Below are positions 24,554 to 54,998 of a stretch of DNA of 64,000 nucleotides, piece after piece. The stretch's first letter is position 1; the number at the start of each line of letters is the position of its first letter. The position numbers and the translations under genes are program-made. The DNA is from Amoebidium appalachense (taxonomy: Eukaryota; Ichthyosporea): assembly GCA_963693365.1 (NCBI GenBank), contig CAVNZM010000002.1, forward strand, positions 11,408,001 through 11,472,000, in the 5' to 3' direction. The notes under the pieces are model-generated. The model worked only from the letters and a program-made list of their open reading frames with translations, made no database searches and was not told the origin of the DNA.

Positions 24554-25285
24554 AGGGAGGGGGTCCTGCTGGCAATGCGTGTGAGTCGGTATGTGTGCGT
24601 GGGTTGGTCGGTGGGTGGGTGCACACATAGGGTACAAGCACATGTGGGAAGCAGATGGGCAGGGGAAAGGGAATCAATACAGGTGTGTGCAACACATTGT
24701 ACCCACTATGCCATGCGGGCAGCCGGATGTCTGAAGACATGAAGGAAAGAGGGAGGGAGAGGGGGGGGGAAGGGGGCAGAAAGAGAGGGAGAAGGCAGGG
24801 AGAGAAGGAGAGAAAAGCGGAGCGGAGTGAAAATGGGGTTGGGGGGAGGGGGGGGGGGCAGTGGAGAACGGAAGGTTCAGAGGCAAAGGGAACGAATCGG
24901 GATGAATGTGTAGGCCGGTGTACAACGGTGACAATGTGTGTGTGTGTGTGTATGTAACGCGTGCACGGAGGAACTACCATCACAGATTCCCATAAAATAC
25001 AGGACCCCCCCCCCCCCCCCCCCCCCCCCCACACACACACACTGACATACTCTGGCAATGGTGTCCTTGAGACACTCTGTGCGTGGCAGCTCATCCTTGG
25101 GCACGTTGGCATATTTGCGCTCCTTGCCGGGGAAGTACGGGTGGTCCTCATCGGCAGGTGGGGGGGGAACATCGAAACTGCGGCGCCAGATGAGCACCTG
25201 TGTGGATGGAAGGTTGAGGACAACAAGACAACGAGCAACGAAGACAGAACATGTATGAGAGAGACAGAGACAGAGACAGACAGAC

Positions 25286-25324
<39 letters not shown>

Positions 25325-25577
25325 GTTTGTGTATGTGGGAATGTCTGTGGTCTGGTGATGGTGGTAGCCGTAGATAGAGAAGATTTCATCTTAGTAAGCA
25401 AGGACTTTGGAATCCGAGCAAGCCACCATACATGAATCGCTCAGCAAGAGGACATGCAAATAGGGTGTATTTTGGAGGGTGAGCCGGGGGGAGGGGGGTA
25501 GGAGGAATTGCACCACACCGAGGCAGCACGAGGCACCAGAGACACAGAAGTGAAGGGGAGTGAGGGTTGTACGTACC

Positions 25578-25609
<32 letters not shown>

Positions 25610-25614
25610 TGTGG

Positions 25615-25649
<35 letters not shown>

Positions 25650-26803
25650 AGGGGGAAAGGGTTGGTCTAGAACGCGACGCAGAGTACAAAGCACACATTC
25701 AAGCCAGAAACTGTTTTCATACGCAGAGCCCATCTTCTAAGGGGGCAAACGTGCGTGTGTGTGTGTGAGGGGGGGGGGGGGGGGGGGGAAGGGGGGGGGG
25801 AAGGGGGAAGGGGAAGGGGGCTGACCTGGTCTGCGCCGTGCTTCTCCACGGTCTCGACCTTGTTCAAACCCTGCAGGGCACCGTACATACGCTCGTTCAG
25901 CCGCCAGCTGCGGATCACAGGCACCCACATACAGTCCGTGGCCTCAAGTGCCAGCCAGGCTGTCTTGATGGCACGCTTCTGCACAGAGGTGAAGGCAAGG
26001 TCGAACTCGTAGCCCCCATCCTGCAGGTTCACAAAGAGAGATTGGTCAAGAGGATTACAGTGTGGGTTGGGTTACATGGATTAGGCTAGGCACAAAAGAC
26101 GTGGCAAAACTGAAGATCAGGAAAAGAATAGCTGCAAGCACAAAAGGTGCCTGTGTCTATGTGTAGGTATTCACACGTACAAGCCTAGTGTATGACAAAG
26201 GGGTGGTGTGTGCGTATGGTTGTGTGTCCTAAAAGCACCTGTGAGTGTATGCTGGTGCACAACAGTGTGCAACAAGCACTTGTGTGCCTGTGCTGCAAAC
26301 GATGGTGGTTCGAGCCAGAATGCAACAGCTGGTTCAAGCAAACGACTACATTTATAGATAAACACATACATATGATAGTTGTTACAACAAACAACCATAT
26401 AAAACAATCATACCTTCAGGAGCTCTCCGGCCTGCTGGGCCTCCTTGATGCCCTTCTCGGACAGAGGCACGTCCACCCACCCAGTGAACCGGTTCTCAAC
26501 ATTCCACTGGCTCTCGCCTGTTGGCAAAAGAGCGAGAAAGGGGGAGAGAAAGAATGTCAATTAGGGACATCATAGCGTCAGCTACGACACAAGATGCAAG
26601 AGGAGCATCTAAACGGGTTCGAAACCACAAGAAAATAATACAACAAAAAACTTTAGAACATAAAACATAGCAAACCGTTGTAGTTCAAGTTGCCCACAAC
26701 AGTCGATCCAAGAGTTTCAGAAACCTAGCAATTAGAAACATGGCACACGGCATAAACAAGAGAAGATCCTACCGTGGCGCATAAGCACTAGCGTATAGAC
26801 CAT
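21003..26803 (-). CDS. PGAM: Cofactor (2,3-BPG)-dependent phosphoglycerate mutase, six exons found
   Basis: Glycolytic enzyme interconverting 3- and 2-phosphoglycerate through a phosphohistidine. Minus-strand exons: 26773-26803, 26414-26517, 25826-26020, 25051-25197, 22245-22395, 21003-21150. Phases agree throughout. The protein starts [11 protein letters not shown], with phospho-acceptor His10. Other catalytic features are [12 protein letters not shown] with Glu88, and AAHGNSLRG with His183. Its end, [15 protein letters not shown] then AKK, is also typical. About 258 residues are covered (animal enzymes about 254). At 21003 a GTACGT donor follows AKK. The last few codons and stop must then lie in a short unidentified exon, because unspliced reading gives a low-complexity tail. 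A small insertion (DNSFSPLSG) precedes the last helix. Introns hold five copies of the G-tract element. Confidence 0.95.
21501..21558 (+). repeat. Dispersed G-tract element, diverged copy
   Basis: Follows a G run and ends ATAAAGCCAGAGCCCATTCC, resembling the AAGCAGAGCCCATCC end of the better copies. Much of the left part has diverged. Confidence 0.4.
22043..22132 (+). repeat. Dispersed G-tract element, diverged copy
   Basis: Contains ACAATGGACAACACAATGCAG and ends ATCATAAAGCAGAGCC before a GT array, in PGAM intron 5. Its order of motifs matches the copies at 23115 and 23569. Confidence 0.55.
22134..22190. repeat. (GT)n microsatellite in the PGAM gene
   Basis: Plus-strand GT array, (CA)n in the sense of the gene, followed by T and G runs that end near the exon at 22245. 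Confidence 0.9.
23023..23089. repeat. (GA)n microsatellite
   Basis: Pure GA array of about 67 nt after a long G run, in PGAM intron 4. Other GA arrays lie at about 24513-24548 and 25290-25321. Confidence 0.9.
23115..23213 (+). repeat. Dispersed G-tract element, diverged copy
   Basis: Contains ACAACGGACAACACGATGC, then AAAGAGTATGCATATAAGCA and GAACCCATCC before G-rich sequence. It is clearly related to 23569 but with many substitutions. Confidence 0.65.
23569..23938 (+). repeat. Dispersed element, long form, copy 1 of 2 (PGAM intron 4)
   Basis: A 370-bp block beginning TTTGAATGCGTCAAAAAGTA after a G run. Apart from one G in a homopolymer it is identical to 52423-52793. The first 115 bp are the common element. 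The remaining 250 bp, from CCCACGTCATCCACAGTACC to CCTAAGTCGATACTTCC, are found only in these two places in the window. Short frames in it (for example the one starting [14 protein letters not shown]) are shared because of the repeat and show no domain. Confidence 0.93.
23939..24230. other. Repeat-free patch of even composition in PGAM intron 4
   Basis: Continues from the 370-bp dispersed block but is absent from the second copy. It has balanced base composition and no simple repeats, unlike nearly all surrounding intron. An 86-codon plus frame at 24013-24273 has no recognisable motif. It may be further sequence of the same mobile element. Confidence 0.35.
25663..25745 (+). repeat. Dispersed G-tract element, diverged copy
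   Basis: After a G/A-rich run: AACGCGACGCAGAGTACAAA, ending ATACGCAGAGCCCATCTTCT before another G run. It lies in PGAM intron 3, near exon 3. Confidence 0.6.
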
Positions 26804-27390
26804 TCTCTTGGCTTGGTGCAAAGACGAAAAGCGCGTGGAGAGAATTTTCCCTTGTGTGTGGACGGTTTAGGCTGTGTGACTGTGTGCATGCGGCATGCCG
26901 TGCCGGTGTGGCAAAAAAATGCGGCAACGTTGGAGACTGGAATATGCAATACACGACTTATCACCAATCAAAACATTATACAATCATACATAGTGGCAAG
27001 TTGAAGTTTCTGATCTCAAGTCGCAAGTGGACCAGTCAAAGCAGGTTCGCAAGGAATATGTATATATATATAGGCTATAAATTAAAACATACGCTTGGAA
27101 ATTGCATAAGCAGATGCGACTTGAGCCAACATACTTATGAACATAGCGTATGTTCTGTTTGTACAGGTTGAACACAGGTCAGCCAAAAACATACCTGTTT
27201 GTACCACTCCATTAGACACCTCCTTCCGGTCCAGTCCGGTCCGGTCCGACCCTCTTGAACCGTGGTTTGGTCCCGTTCGATCTGAACAGTACGGATTGCG
27301 CAATCACGTGGCCATGCCAGTCATGATATTCGGTATTTGATGCGAAAAACACGTGAACATGTCGAAAATTGCTAAAATTAGTAAACTGCC

Positions 27391-27921
27391 TTGGATGGCA
27401 ACATGAGCTTGTGTGTGTATGTTGTGTATGCGTGCGTTAACGCTGTGTGTGTGTATGTACTGATGTGTGCGCGCAGGACACAACGAGTCACACATGTAGG
27501 CGTATATTTGTATATCCTCAACCATATTGCCAAATATGGCACTCGCAAGTGTATAACACCTAAATACATATTACCTTCCTGTAGAACTGGTCTTTCTCTA
27601 GCTGATGGTATTATTGATCAATTACCACGCTTTTACTGTACACGTGCTATACAGTGGAGATCTAATAAGTATAAGGTGGCATCATTTGCATGCCCAAACA
27701 ACACACACACACACCAGTTTAACCGGTCATGTATCGCCAAATGTAGTTTGATAGACCACATAATACCGCAACACACACACGTCACATTCACAACAGACAC
27801 CCAGAAAGATAGCCTACCTGTAAATTACAACATCCTTGATTTTATACTAAACACGCGTAACTACGACCTGTTTATTAGATGTATTGATTGGCTTGAGAAA
27901 CACATCACTACAAAATTATAG
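27391..27921 (+). CDS. Open frame of 176 codons, unknown, possible mobile-element remnant
   Basis: The longest frame in the window that is not simple repeat or a known gene. Its second half has ordinary composition: ITPKYILPSCRTGLSLADGI, QFNRSCIAKCSLIDHI, YNILDFILNTRNYDLFIRC and IDWLEKHITTKL, then stop. The first 50 residues are GT-derived and probably not translated. Cys/His spacing loosely recalls the end of some retrotransposon proteins, but I cannot place it. It ends just before a CA array and a 36-nt A tract. It could be a degraded element or a real small gene. Confidence 0.25.
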   Translation: MDGNMSLCVYVVYACVNAVCVYVLMCARRTQRVTHVGVYLYILNHIAKYGTRKCITPKYILPSCRTGLSLADGIIDQLPRFYCTRAIQWRSNKYKVASFACPNNTHTHQFNRSCIAKCSLIDHIIPQHTHVTFTTDTQKDSLPVNYNILDFILNTRNYDLFIRCIDWLEKHITTKL

Positions 27922-27925
27922 CGCA

Positions 27926-27929
<4 letters not shown>

Positions 27930-27994
<65 letters not shown>

Positions 27995-28026
27995 CCAGCT
28001 GATACCGAGTGTCCCGAGGGGAGCCC

Positions 28027-28066
<40 letters not shown>
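27930..28066. repeat. (CA)n array followed by a 36-nt A tract
   Basis: CA array at 27930-27993, then 37 bp of unique sequence, then AAAA...A at 28031-28066. The A tract could be a retroposition tail belonging to the open frame upstream. Confidence 0.7.
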
Positions 28067-28067
<1 letters not shown>

Positions 28068-29089
28068 GGGGAACCCCAACTAATTGATTTCTCCTTGTAG
28101 TCTTTATGGTGTCTCGTAGAGAAAGTAAACCCTGATATATAGTCACCACCCGACATCTATGTACGTGATCATGATATACCGCTGAGGGGATATTCCGAGC
28201 AAAACCCCCCCCCCATACCTGAGACTGGTTCTCTTTGCCTCGAGTAAACAGCGTAAACCCCAATTTGTATATGTGTTATAAATGCAAGCAATTGTCCTTT
28301 GCATATCTAAAATCTTTCGAAAATATGGGTGATATATTCTTTAGTTATGTCCATTGTCTTTGAGTGTTTGTGCAAATAATGCGCGATAGCATGGGGCAGG
28401 TATCATAACATATGGTCACGCCGACGAAGCTTGCTTTGCACTTGCACCCTATATCGTGTCAACCTCTAATATAGTTTTACCACACAAGACCATCGACAGA
28501 CGGCCAAAGCCACTTCAGACATGAAAGAGATACACAAACATGTATATATATCCGAAGGCTGGGTCGGGACCACGGCCATCTAGAAACACCCGTGGTCGGG
28601 ACCGGTCCGACAGGGGCCGTGACGGTTCAATCCGGTCTGGCCTCTCGGACTGCGGTCTGACGGACCGGACCGGACCGCTAATGCATTGTTGTATACTGGA
28701 ACATGATTGGTAGAAATCCGGCTTCAAAATACATCTTTATTGCCAGCCCAAAAAAGGTAGTATTGAATACTACCAAACATGGGCAGTGGAAATATGAGGG
28801 ACCGTTTATCGGTTGTTGTGGGCGTGGCACACCATGGCTGCATCAAAAAGAATGAACGGATATTGTAAATAGATACCTAATATAATACTTCTCTTGGATT
28901 CAACTTTCCTGTTCATATGACATGAAATCAAGAAGAAATACATGTGTACTGTACAATAATCCACCCGAGATCTGCAGCAGCAAAATGCTTTGTCCTTCTG
29001 TTCATTGGTTGCATAAAAAAATGCCAACAGTCTGATTGGACAAAAGCATCAAAACCGATCCGCCGACCATGTGCCACCGGCACATACAT

Positions 29090-29459
29090 TGAGCCGCTTC
29101 GCGTTAATCTAAATATCTAAACATCTAGATTGTTAAGTTTACGTATAAAGCCTCCGCAATCTGATCAATCTGTTAAATGTTTAAAGTTTGCATAAAATAG
29201 ATCGATTTCAAGCCCAGTTGGGCGCAACTGGAAGGGGGGGGTCTTCCAGATGTCTAGGATGAGACGATTGGTCTTTGGAACTCGCCTAAATATCTCTTAT
29301 TCAATAGAATTGCGATCTACGATCTAGATAAGGCACCAGATAATTCAGTTTCTAAACTGCTCTACGCGAATCGAGCAGACTTTTAGATATTTAGAGAACG
29401 GCATTGGTTCTCTAAATTCGCCGAGTATTTAGATATTTAGATCAACGCGAAGCGACTCA
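29090..29459. mobile_element. MITE-like element with 32-bp terminal inverted repeats
   Basis: The left end at 29090-29121 reads TGAGCCGCTTCGCGTTAATC then TAAATATCTAAA. The right end at 29428-29459 is its inverted repeat with 2 mismatches in 32. The 370-bp element is AT-rich, has no coding potential and contains further TAAATATCTAAA-like inverted motifs, so it could form a long fold-back. No clear target-site duplication is visible (ACATACAT on the left, TTTTGTAG on the right). Confidence 0.7.
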
Positions 29460-30142
29460 TTTTGTAGCCGGTAACGGTTGCCCACATGGACAGCAGCGTG
29501 CCTGCGTGTTTACATCTGTAAGCCTTGTACTCCTCGTAGTATTCTTCCTATGTGTGTGTATTTATGTGTGTGAACTTAGGCTGGGCGCTCCCTCGTGAGT
29601 GTTTTCTGCCATCCTGGTAAGATTTTGTGAAGCCTGAGTCAGTCAGTCAGACCCAGCGCTGGACTCGCGGGTGGAGTTCGGCACTCGGCGGCAGGCAGGG
29701 GTTGTGGGGTTTTGACTGCTCTACCCGTTTTACATTGACACGTATTCGTTTTGTCGAAATTTGTAAATCGTATTAGCGGGGTTCGTTCGATTTACGACTC
29801 GTATAGACCCCCTATGTTATTAAAAATTGACGACTCATTTCAGTTCATTCTACACTCCCACACGCTCTGAGAGACAAAACAGGGCTTCATATTCCGCTCC
29901 GGAGTGCCAAAATAATGACCTGACCACCTTTTACCTTTGAAAACACCCATTTTTGTATAAAAAACACCAAAATACACTATCGTGCCCTACTTCACTGCTA
30001 CGAAAAACCAATACAGCACCTCACAGCGTTACTCGTTTTGACCCCCTGGGCTTAATCGTGAATACGACGATTTTGGGTTGTAATTCAACCCCTGGCGGCT
30101 GGGCTGGGCTGGCGCTGCGCAGGCCACAATGACGGGAAAAAA

Positions 30143-30162
30143 TGGCGGGATAATTCACCAAT
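30143..30162 (+). promoter_or_regulatory. E2F-like site and CCAAT box upstream of MUS81
   Basis: TGGCGGGA at 30143-30150 fits an E2F core. CCAAT follows at 30158-30162 and again at about 30169-30173. They lie about 560 bp upstream of the MUS81 ATG. The same pairing occurs before the GRF gene. Consensus match only. Confidence 0.35.
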
Positions 30163-30705
30163 CACTGACCAATTGTTCACAGAGTCTCCAAAGCGGACTC
30201 CTTTCAGCCTTTCAGTGGGGCCACCGCGCCGGGCAAGCCTGAAGGTTCAGCCAGGCAGAGCGTGAAAAGGGCGACGCGTACGGCCGTCCACGCTACGACT
30301 GTATCGTTTTTGTATTCCATAGTTCCATAGTTAGAGGGAAGGGAGAAGAAAAACGAGAGAGGAAGAGCGTTTGTTTGGCTTATACACGCCCCATATCCGG
30401 CTCTACTCCAAATTCACTCTGCGCACATCTCGCACACACCAGCGCTTTGGCTGTCACTACACCAGCGCATTGGCTGTCACTAATGGGTTTGCGTTGTCAT
30501 AGAACCCTGGAAACTCGCGCCGTTAACACACTCCATTATACCTGGTTAGTGTTTTATCTGTCTCCTAGCATGGTTACCCGAGCACCGGTTTGCCAACTCT
30601 CCCACATCTGCTGCTGACTGTTAGCGTGTATTTTTATCCAAGTCAACACACACCCGTAGCACATGTTTTAGCGATTATATACCGCACCAACCTCAACCTT
30701 GCACT

Positions 30706-49210
<18,505 letters not shown>

Positions 49211-50532
49211 CGTTTTTTTTTGTTTTTGTTTTTTTTGTTTTTTTTTTGCCCCAAGGCTGTTGTTGTATTACACCGAATTTATTGGGCAAACGTGCACATA
49301 TGAACGAGAAACTCATAGGATGATGTTTGCATGTGGTGGTATGATCTTGGTTGGTGGTGGGTGGTGGGTGGGTGCCGGCGGGGTTTATTGAAACCTGCCA
49401 ACTTTTAATTTCGTGATGGTACGAATGAATAACTACCTGTATCCCTAGTCGTAGGCAAAGGCAAGAAGCCAAAAGATTGTCTGGTTCAAAAAGAACTAGA
49501 AACATGTACATATTCCCGTCAGTAGTAATAGTGGGTCTCTGATCCATAACTAAATAATCAATTAGAAGCATGGGCTTTCAAGACCATGGACATGCAACCG
49601 CTTGTATACATTCGAGCATTGAAAGGCGGCATCCAGCTACGTAGAACGGCAACACTCAAATTAAGATATACAAGCTAATATATCTAACAACTATCTGGCC
49701 AATAAATCGACATTTTGCATGAGGGTGTCAGTGCCTGGAAAGGCAAAGACTAACTAGTCCGGCTTGCCATCACTTCTGCTGGGCACAGCTTGTGTTGGGA
49801 TGATGAGTGTGCATGCAGACATCTGTGTGCTTGTGCATGCTTTTGTGTAATGTGTGTCACTACCTGTGTGTGTGGTGCATTATGTGCAAGATTGGTGGCG
49901 TCTGTGGTTTTCGTAACGTGTGTATGTGCCTGTGTTACGTGCTTGTGTGCATGCGTGCATGCCTGTGCGTATGTGTGTGTGTGTGTGTGTGTGTAGGCAT
50001 GTGTAATCTCATTGTGCCTGTGTGCTTCTGCAGCTGCATGTGCATGTGATGATGTGTGTATCCAGGTAGGTAGTGGGTTTTCCCATACGCGTCACGAATC
50101 GCATGGCTACTATTCCACATCAGCTTCGTGTTTGAATTCATGGGCACAGTTCAATTGATTTATCAGGCCGGTGACATCTGGCACAGCTATTTTATCCAGC
50201 ACGTCCATATACTTTTGTTACTCTCTTCTACTGCTGTTACTCTTTTAGCGGTTATGAGCTTGTTGCCAATGTTAGCTTGTATTACTAATGTGTCGCTAAT
50301 GTTAGTCTGTGTTGTTAATGTTAGTCTGTGTCGTGAATGTGTGTACTCTAATTCTAGGGACCCAGTACTCAGGGTATTACCTTAGGATCGATTCTCTAGG
50401 ATGGTCATACTAAAGGTAACTCTTCTTGTATCTACTCCTATTACTCTATTTGTACCTCCATCTCTGAGTTCTTCTGTTACTCTATTTGTTTTAATGATAC
50501 CATATATGGCAATTTTTATTGCTGGTATGCAG
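49211..50532. other. Convergent 3' region, MUS81 / BTB gene
   Basis: Unique sequence apart from T runs near 49213-49250 and a short GT array at 49972-49993. The stretch 50240-50350 has loose GTTAGTCTGTG repeats. No additional gene was supported. Confidence 0.5.
49701..49706 (+). terminator. AATAAA, probable MUS81 polyadenylation signal
   Basis: Canonical hexamer about 490 nt after the MUS81 stop codon. Confidence 0.5.
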
Positions 50533-50895
50533 TCAACAGGTGATAGGTTCTCCAACACCCAACCACTCTGCCTGGGCTATTGTGTCTATTTTTAGATCTT
50601 TGGTGAGGGCAGCCTCCAGGGCTGCACAGACGGAATCGACCAATGGGGAGGACGATGTGACGTCGTCACAATCGTCCATCATTGGCTGGATGGTGTCGGT
50701 GAACACACCTGCGTCGGAGAGATGGGGCGGGGGGGGGGGGGGGGGGGGGGGGGGAATGGGGAGGGGAGCCGGAAACGGAGGGAGGGGGTAGGTGAAAGAG
50801 ACATGTGGGAGTGCCGGGGAACGGAGTTAGGGTGCATGTGTGCGCAAAGGTATATGTGTGTGTGCGTGTGTATGTATGTGTGGTTGGGGGGAGGG

Positions 50896-50927
<32 letters not shown>

Positions 50928-51803
50928 ATGTATGCATCAGAGGGTCGCAACCATAGAAGCATTTACATTGAAAGCTCACAAAGATAAGACACAAAATCGA
51001 GATAAACCACTGGGCATAGTGAAAAGAAGGGGGGTGGGGGGGTTGGGGGGTGGGGGGGGGGGGGGGGGGGGGGGGGGTTGGAGTCCGATGCATCAACACC
51101 TCAGATTACTCTGTTGAACTATTGCGTGGGAAGTACTCATTCTGATACCCGTTTGGTGGGGTCACATGTTAGGCGAGTATTGGAATAAGAAGGGGAAACA
51201 TGTGGATGGATGTGGGTGGAGGAAGCGTGGGGAAAGGGAAGGGGGTGGGACCGGCAAACATTACCGGGAGAGGGGCAGTGTGTGAGGGTCACGCAGGAAA
51301 AAACAAGGAGAGACGGAGGAGGGGGGAGGAGGGGGGAGGAGGGGGGGCGGGAGGGGGGCAAGGGGGGGCTTGCAACGTACGATGTGTGTTTGGGCAGCAT
51401 TTTGAAGCCAGAGTGTCGGTCATTTGCTGTGCCCCGGTGGGGTCTACCCTCACATCCCAATGAAAGAACCCCCCTCCCTCACGCAGCATTTTCACAACAC
51501 CCTCACGCTGTATGACCACAGGGTGCAGAATGAATGAAACGGCATTGGGGGGGGTCTGTGGAAAATGGTGTGAGTGGGGAGAACCACATGTGGCAGGAGA
51601 AAACGGGTGTGTGGTGCTGGGTGCGTGGGTGGGTGGGTGGGGAAGTGTGTATGTGTGTGTGTATGTGTGTGTGTGTGTGTGTGTGCGTGGGTGGGTGAGG
51701 GATTGTGTGCACGTGTGTGTGTGTGTTGGTGGGTGGGTCTGTTAGATGGGTGGGTGGGTGGGTGGGTGGTGGTGGTGGTGGTGGTGTGTGTGGGTGGGTG
51801 GGT

Positions 51804-51837
<34 letters not shown>

Positions 51838-51925
51838 GCACAAGGATGTAACTGTGGTGGGTGCAAGAAGAAGAAAAGAGTGGAGATGGGGGAGAGGGAA
51901 AGCAATAGAGCCCGGCGCCAGGGCT

Positions 51926-51959
<34 letters not shown>

Positions 51960-51989
51960 GGTGGTGGTGAGGGTGGTGGGTAGGGGGTG

Positions 51990-52021
<32 letters not shown>

Positions 52022-53488
52022 TATTCCATACCATTCTTAGTAAACTCATTTTGGCCGTCGATAAGTGCTTCCAAGACCTGCAGAGGCAGAATTTAACTTG
52101 TTGGGAGATAATAAACACATCTGCTCTAATACAAGAGAAAGAAAGGGGCAGGGAACGGCAACGGGGGAGGAAAACGTTCCTTCCTCTAAAACACACACAT
52201 AGAGGTCCATATAGATTACACCATCCCATGTTTGACGTCTGATGGCCAGCCAACTCCAACCAACAACCCCCCCCCCCCCCAACACACACACACACACGCA
52301 CACACGACCACCACCAAAAGGGCAAACAAACAGGACCATCTTCCAAGCTCCTTCACCAGAATTACAGTGTGTGAGAAGATGTAGGGTGAGGGAGACGCGC
52401 AAGGGGGGGGGGGGGGGGGGGTTTTGAATGCGTCAAAAAGTACGAAGTACACAAGAACAAACGGATAACACGATGCAGAATGCAAGCCATACATAAAGAG
52501 TATGCATAATAAGCAGAGCCCATCCTCAGGGGGGGCCCACGTCATCCACAGTACCCGAGTTTCGACCTATTCCCCTCGTTAACGAAACCCAACTCAGATA
52601 CTGTTTCACTTGAACATGAGTAGGTCACCCGTCTTGATCAGAGACGAGCAGGGTTGCTTATGCAGGCAAGGGCAGTGGGAAAGGCCGGGGGTTAAAGTTG
52701 CAGCAGTAAGCAGAAGCAAGAAAAATATAGATAGGAACTCAGGAGACGGGGCTTCTAGGAAGCTCCCCCGTCGATACCTAAGTCGATACTTCCGGAGAGG
52801 AAGGGGCGGGGGGGGGGGGGGGGGAGGGGGGGTTCGGTCCGAAAGCCAAGAAGGGTCATAAATGAAACATTTTGACACCCTGGAGTTGATCAAACAAACC
52901 CTCTCATTGGGTAGCAGAAAGAAATCTGCTGCAACAAAAAGAGCCCGGGGGGGGGGGGGGGGGGGGGTTACCTGGTGTGATTGCTCCGAGAGAGCATCCT
53001 GCACAAGGGGATGCATTCTGATTGGCTCACACGTAGCCAATCGGTGCAGGCAGAGATTGATTAAATCGGTAGCCGCACCTGCCTGAGCCCAATGAATGAT
53101 CTGCACCCAATCGGATGCAAGTATGGCTATGTTGTTGATGCCTGGCCGCAGTGCAAAGAGCCTGTTTACCGAGAGAGAGAGAGAACGGTCAGGGTTTGCT
53201 TGACACTTTGCTGGCAGTTTTCGCTCCTTTTCTCTCATTTCACATCTTTCTGGCTTGTGCCTCACCAAAAAAAACAATATTGCTATTTATAGGCAAAACC
53301 AACCCTAGCGTCTTCCCGGTGCCGATGGTTGGGCCAATCAATGACATTGGTTCACACCGATATCCATATCATGATATTGTTATGGATATCATTTGAACGT
53401 CCATGATATGATATGATATGATATGATATGATAATAACATTGTCACATCGACCTCCTGTATACACCCACACAGGTCTTGGAACAAACC

Positions 53489-53546
<58 letters not shown>

Positions 53547-53813
53547 GTACGCGCGTGCGTGCATGCATGCGTGTGCGCGCATGCATGCGTGTGCGCGTGC
53601 GTGCGTGCGTGCATGTGTGTGTGTACACGCGCACGAGGCACGCGTATTTGCGTCCGTGTGCATGTGTGCCTGGAGTGTGTGTGTTCGTGTGTGTGTGGCC
53701 AAGATGAGTCGGGCCAGAGGGCGGAAAGCATGTCCCTTGGGTGTTGGATGGACGTGTCAAGGTAATTTTTGCTTTTTCTTCTTTCTTTCTTTCTTTCTTT
53801 CTTTTTTTTTTTT

Positions 53814-53844
<31 letters not shown>

Positions 53845-54930
53845 GGGGGCTCTTACCTCTCAGCCAACACCGATTCACATTGTGCCTTCAGTCCAGGCAA
53901 CATCCACTCATCAGCCAATGAGAGCAGTGGGCCAGCCTCGGCCCATTCTAAATTTGAAACACTGTCGCTATAAATATACTCAAGTATACGCTGAAGCTGC
54001 GAGTGTGTGATCTTTTCAAGCGCTAATCGAATCATGTTTCGGTTGGCCGTTGGTTCAGGTTGAAAATCTAACTTGGGCTTCTTGGGAGCAGGTGCTAATG
54101 TGTCGCTTTCCCTCTCCTCTGAAACTAATTGGATATCATCTTTGAAATTTGACTTGCTAGGAATTAAAGTTTCTGTCCCAGCAGTTGTAGGCATGCTCAT
54201 GGCTTTTGCCCTACTTGCATGCCTAACCATAGCAGACAAGTACGGGCACCTCTTGCACACTATTGCTGTGTGGGCGCAAATATTAATTCCTTCGACTGAG
54301 AATTCAAGATCTGCCCACTCTGGGTCGTTTCTCATCGATCCGATGTCCTCCTCGAGTGATGGAAATGCCTCCTTGGTTGGGTGCAGTGCTTGTGGATGAT
54401 CCTGCGCCAATCAAATCAGGCCATCAGATCACAATATCCGTGGTCTGCCCCCCTCCACCCCCTCCCCCCTCCCCCCTACTCCCCTCCCCCTCCCCCCCCC
54501 CCCCCCTCCCCCCCCGGCCCTCCCCCCTGCCACCCAAAAACACACACACACCACCTGACACCTCCACCCCCCAACCCAACACAACAGCACCTCCAGGCAC
54601 GAATCTGCAAAACGAAGCACACACGGGAATGGACACCACATGCACACACAGACAGGTGGGAGCCGGCATGTACATATTCTTGCATGCACAAAGAGCCTGG
54701 TACAACCGCCTGCTAGGGAAGGTGGGGAGGGGGGGGGGGGGAGGGGGGGAGCGCCATGCAATGAAAGGACAAGAATGAGTTAGAAGAGGGAAAGGCGGAG
54801 CAAATAACGGTGGGAGGTGGGGTGGGATCAGGCCACAGACGGATGGACAGGGGTTGGTGTCTGTGTTTTTTCCCTTTTAAATTTTCATTTTCTTTTCTTT
54901 TGTCTTTTCTTTTCCTTTTTTTTTTTTTTT

Positions 54931-54998
<68 letters not shown>

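Larger units (their letters stand above)
27225..28680. repeat. Inverted GGTCCGGTCCG motifs, possible element ends
   Basis: GTCCGGTCCGGTCCG occurs on the plus strand near 27235-27249 and on the minus strand near 28662-28677, with partly similar flanks containing GAACCGT. They enclose about 1.4 kb holding the 176-codon frame and the CA/poly-A tract. Such GC-rich short-repeat ends occur on some hAT-like elements, but the similarity beyond the core is weak. Confidence 0.25.
26804..30705. other. Intergenic region between the divergent PGAM and MUS81 genes
   Basis: The longest repeat-poor stretch in the window and the most AT-rich. It contains a 176-codon open frame (27391-27921), a CA array with a poly-A tract (27930-28066), GGTCCG-rich inverted motifs (27225-27250 and 28658-28680), a MITE-like element (29090-29459) and, near its right end, the presumed MUS81 promoter. 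Confidence 0.6.

Noticed and set aside
51289-51519. Extra BTB-gene exon ([18 protein letters not shown])
   Set aside because: The composition is plausible, but the exons at 52032-52077 and 50533-50708 already join in phase, and I found no good acceptor and donor pair around it. It could be an alternative exon.
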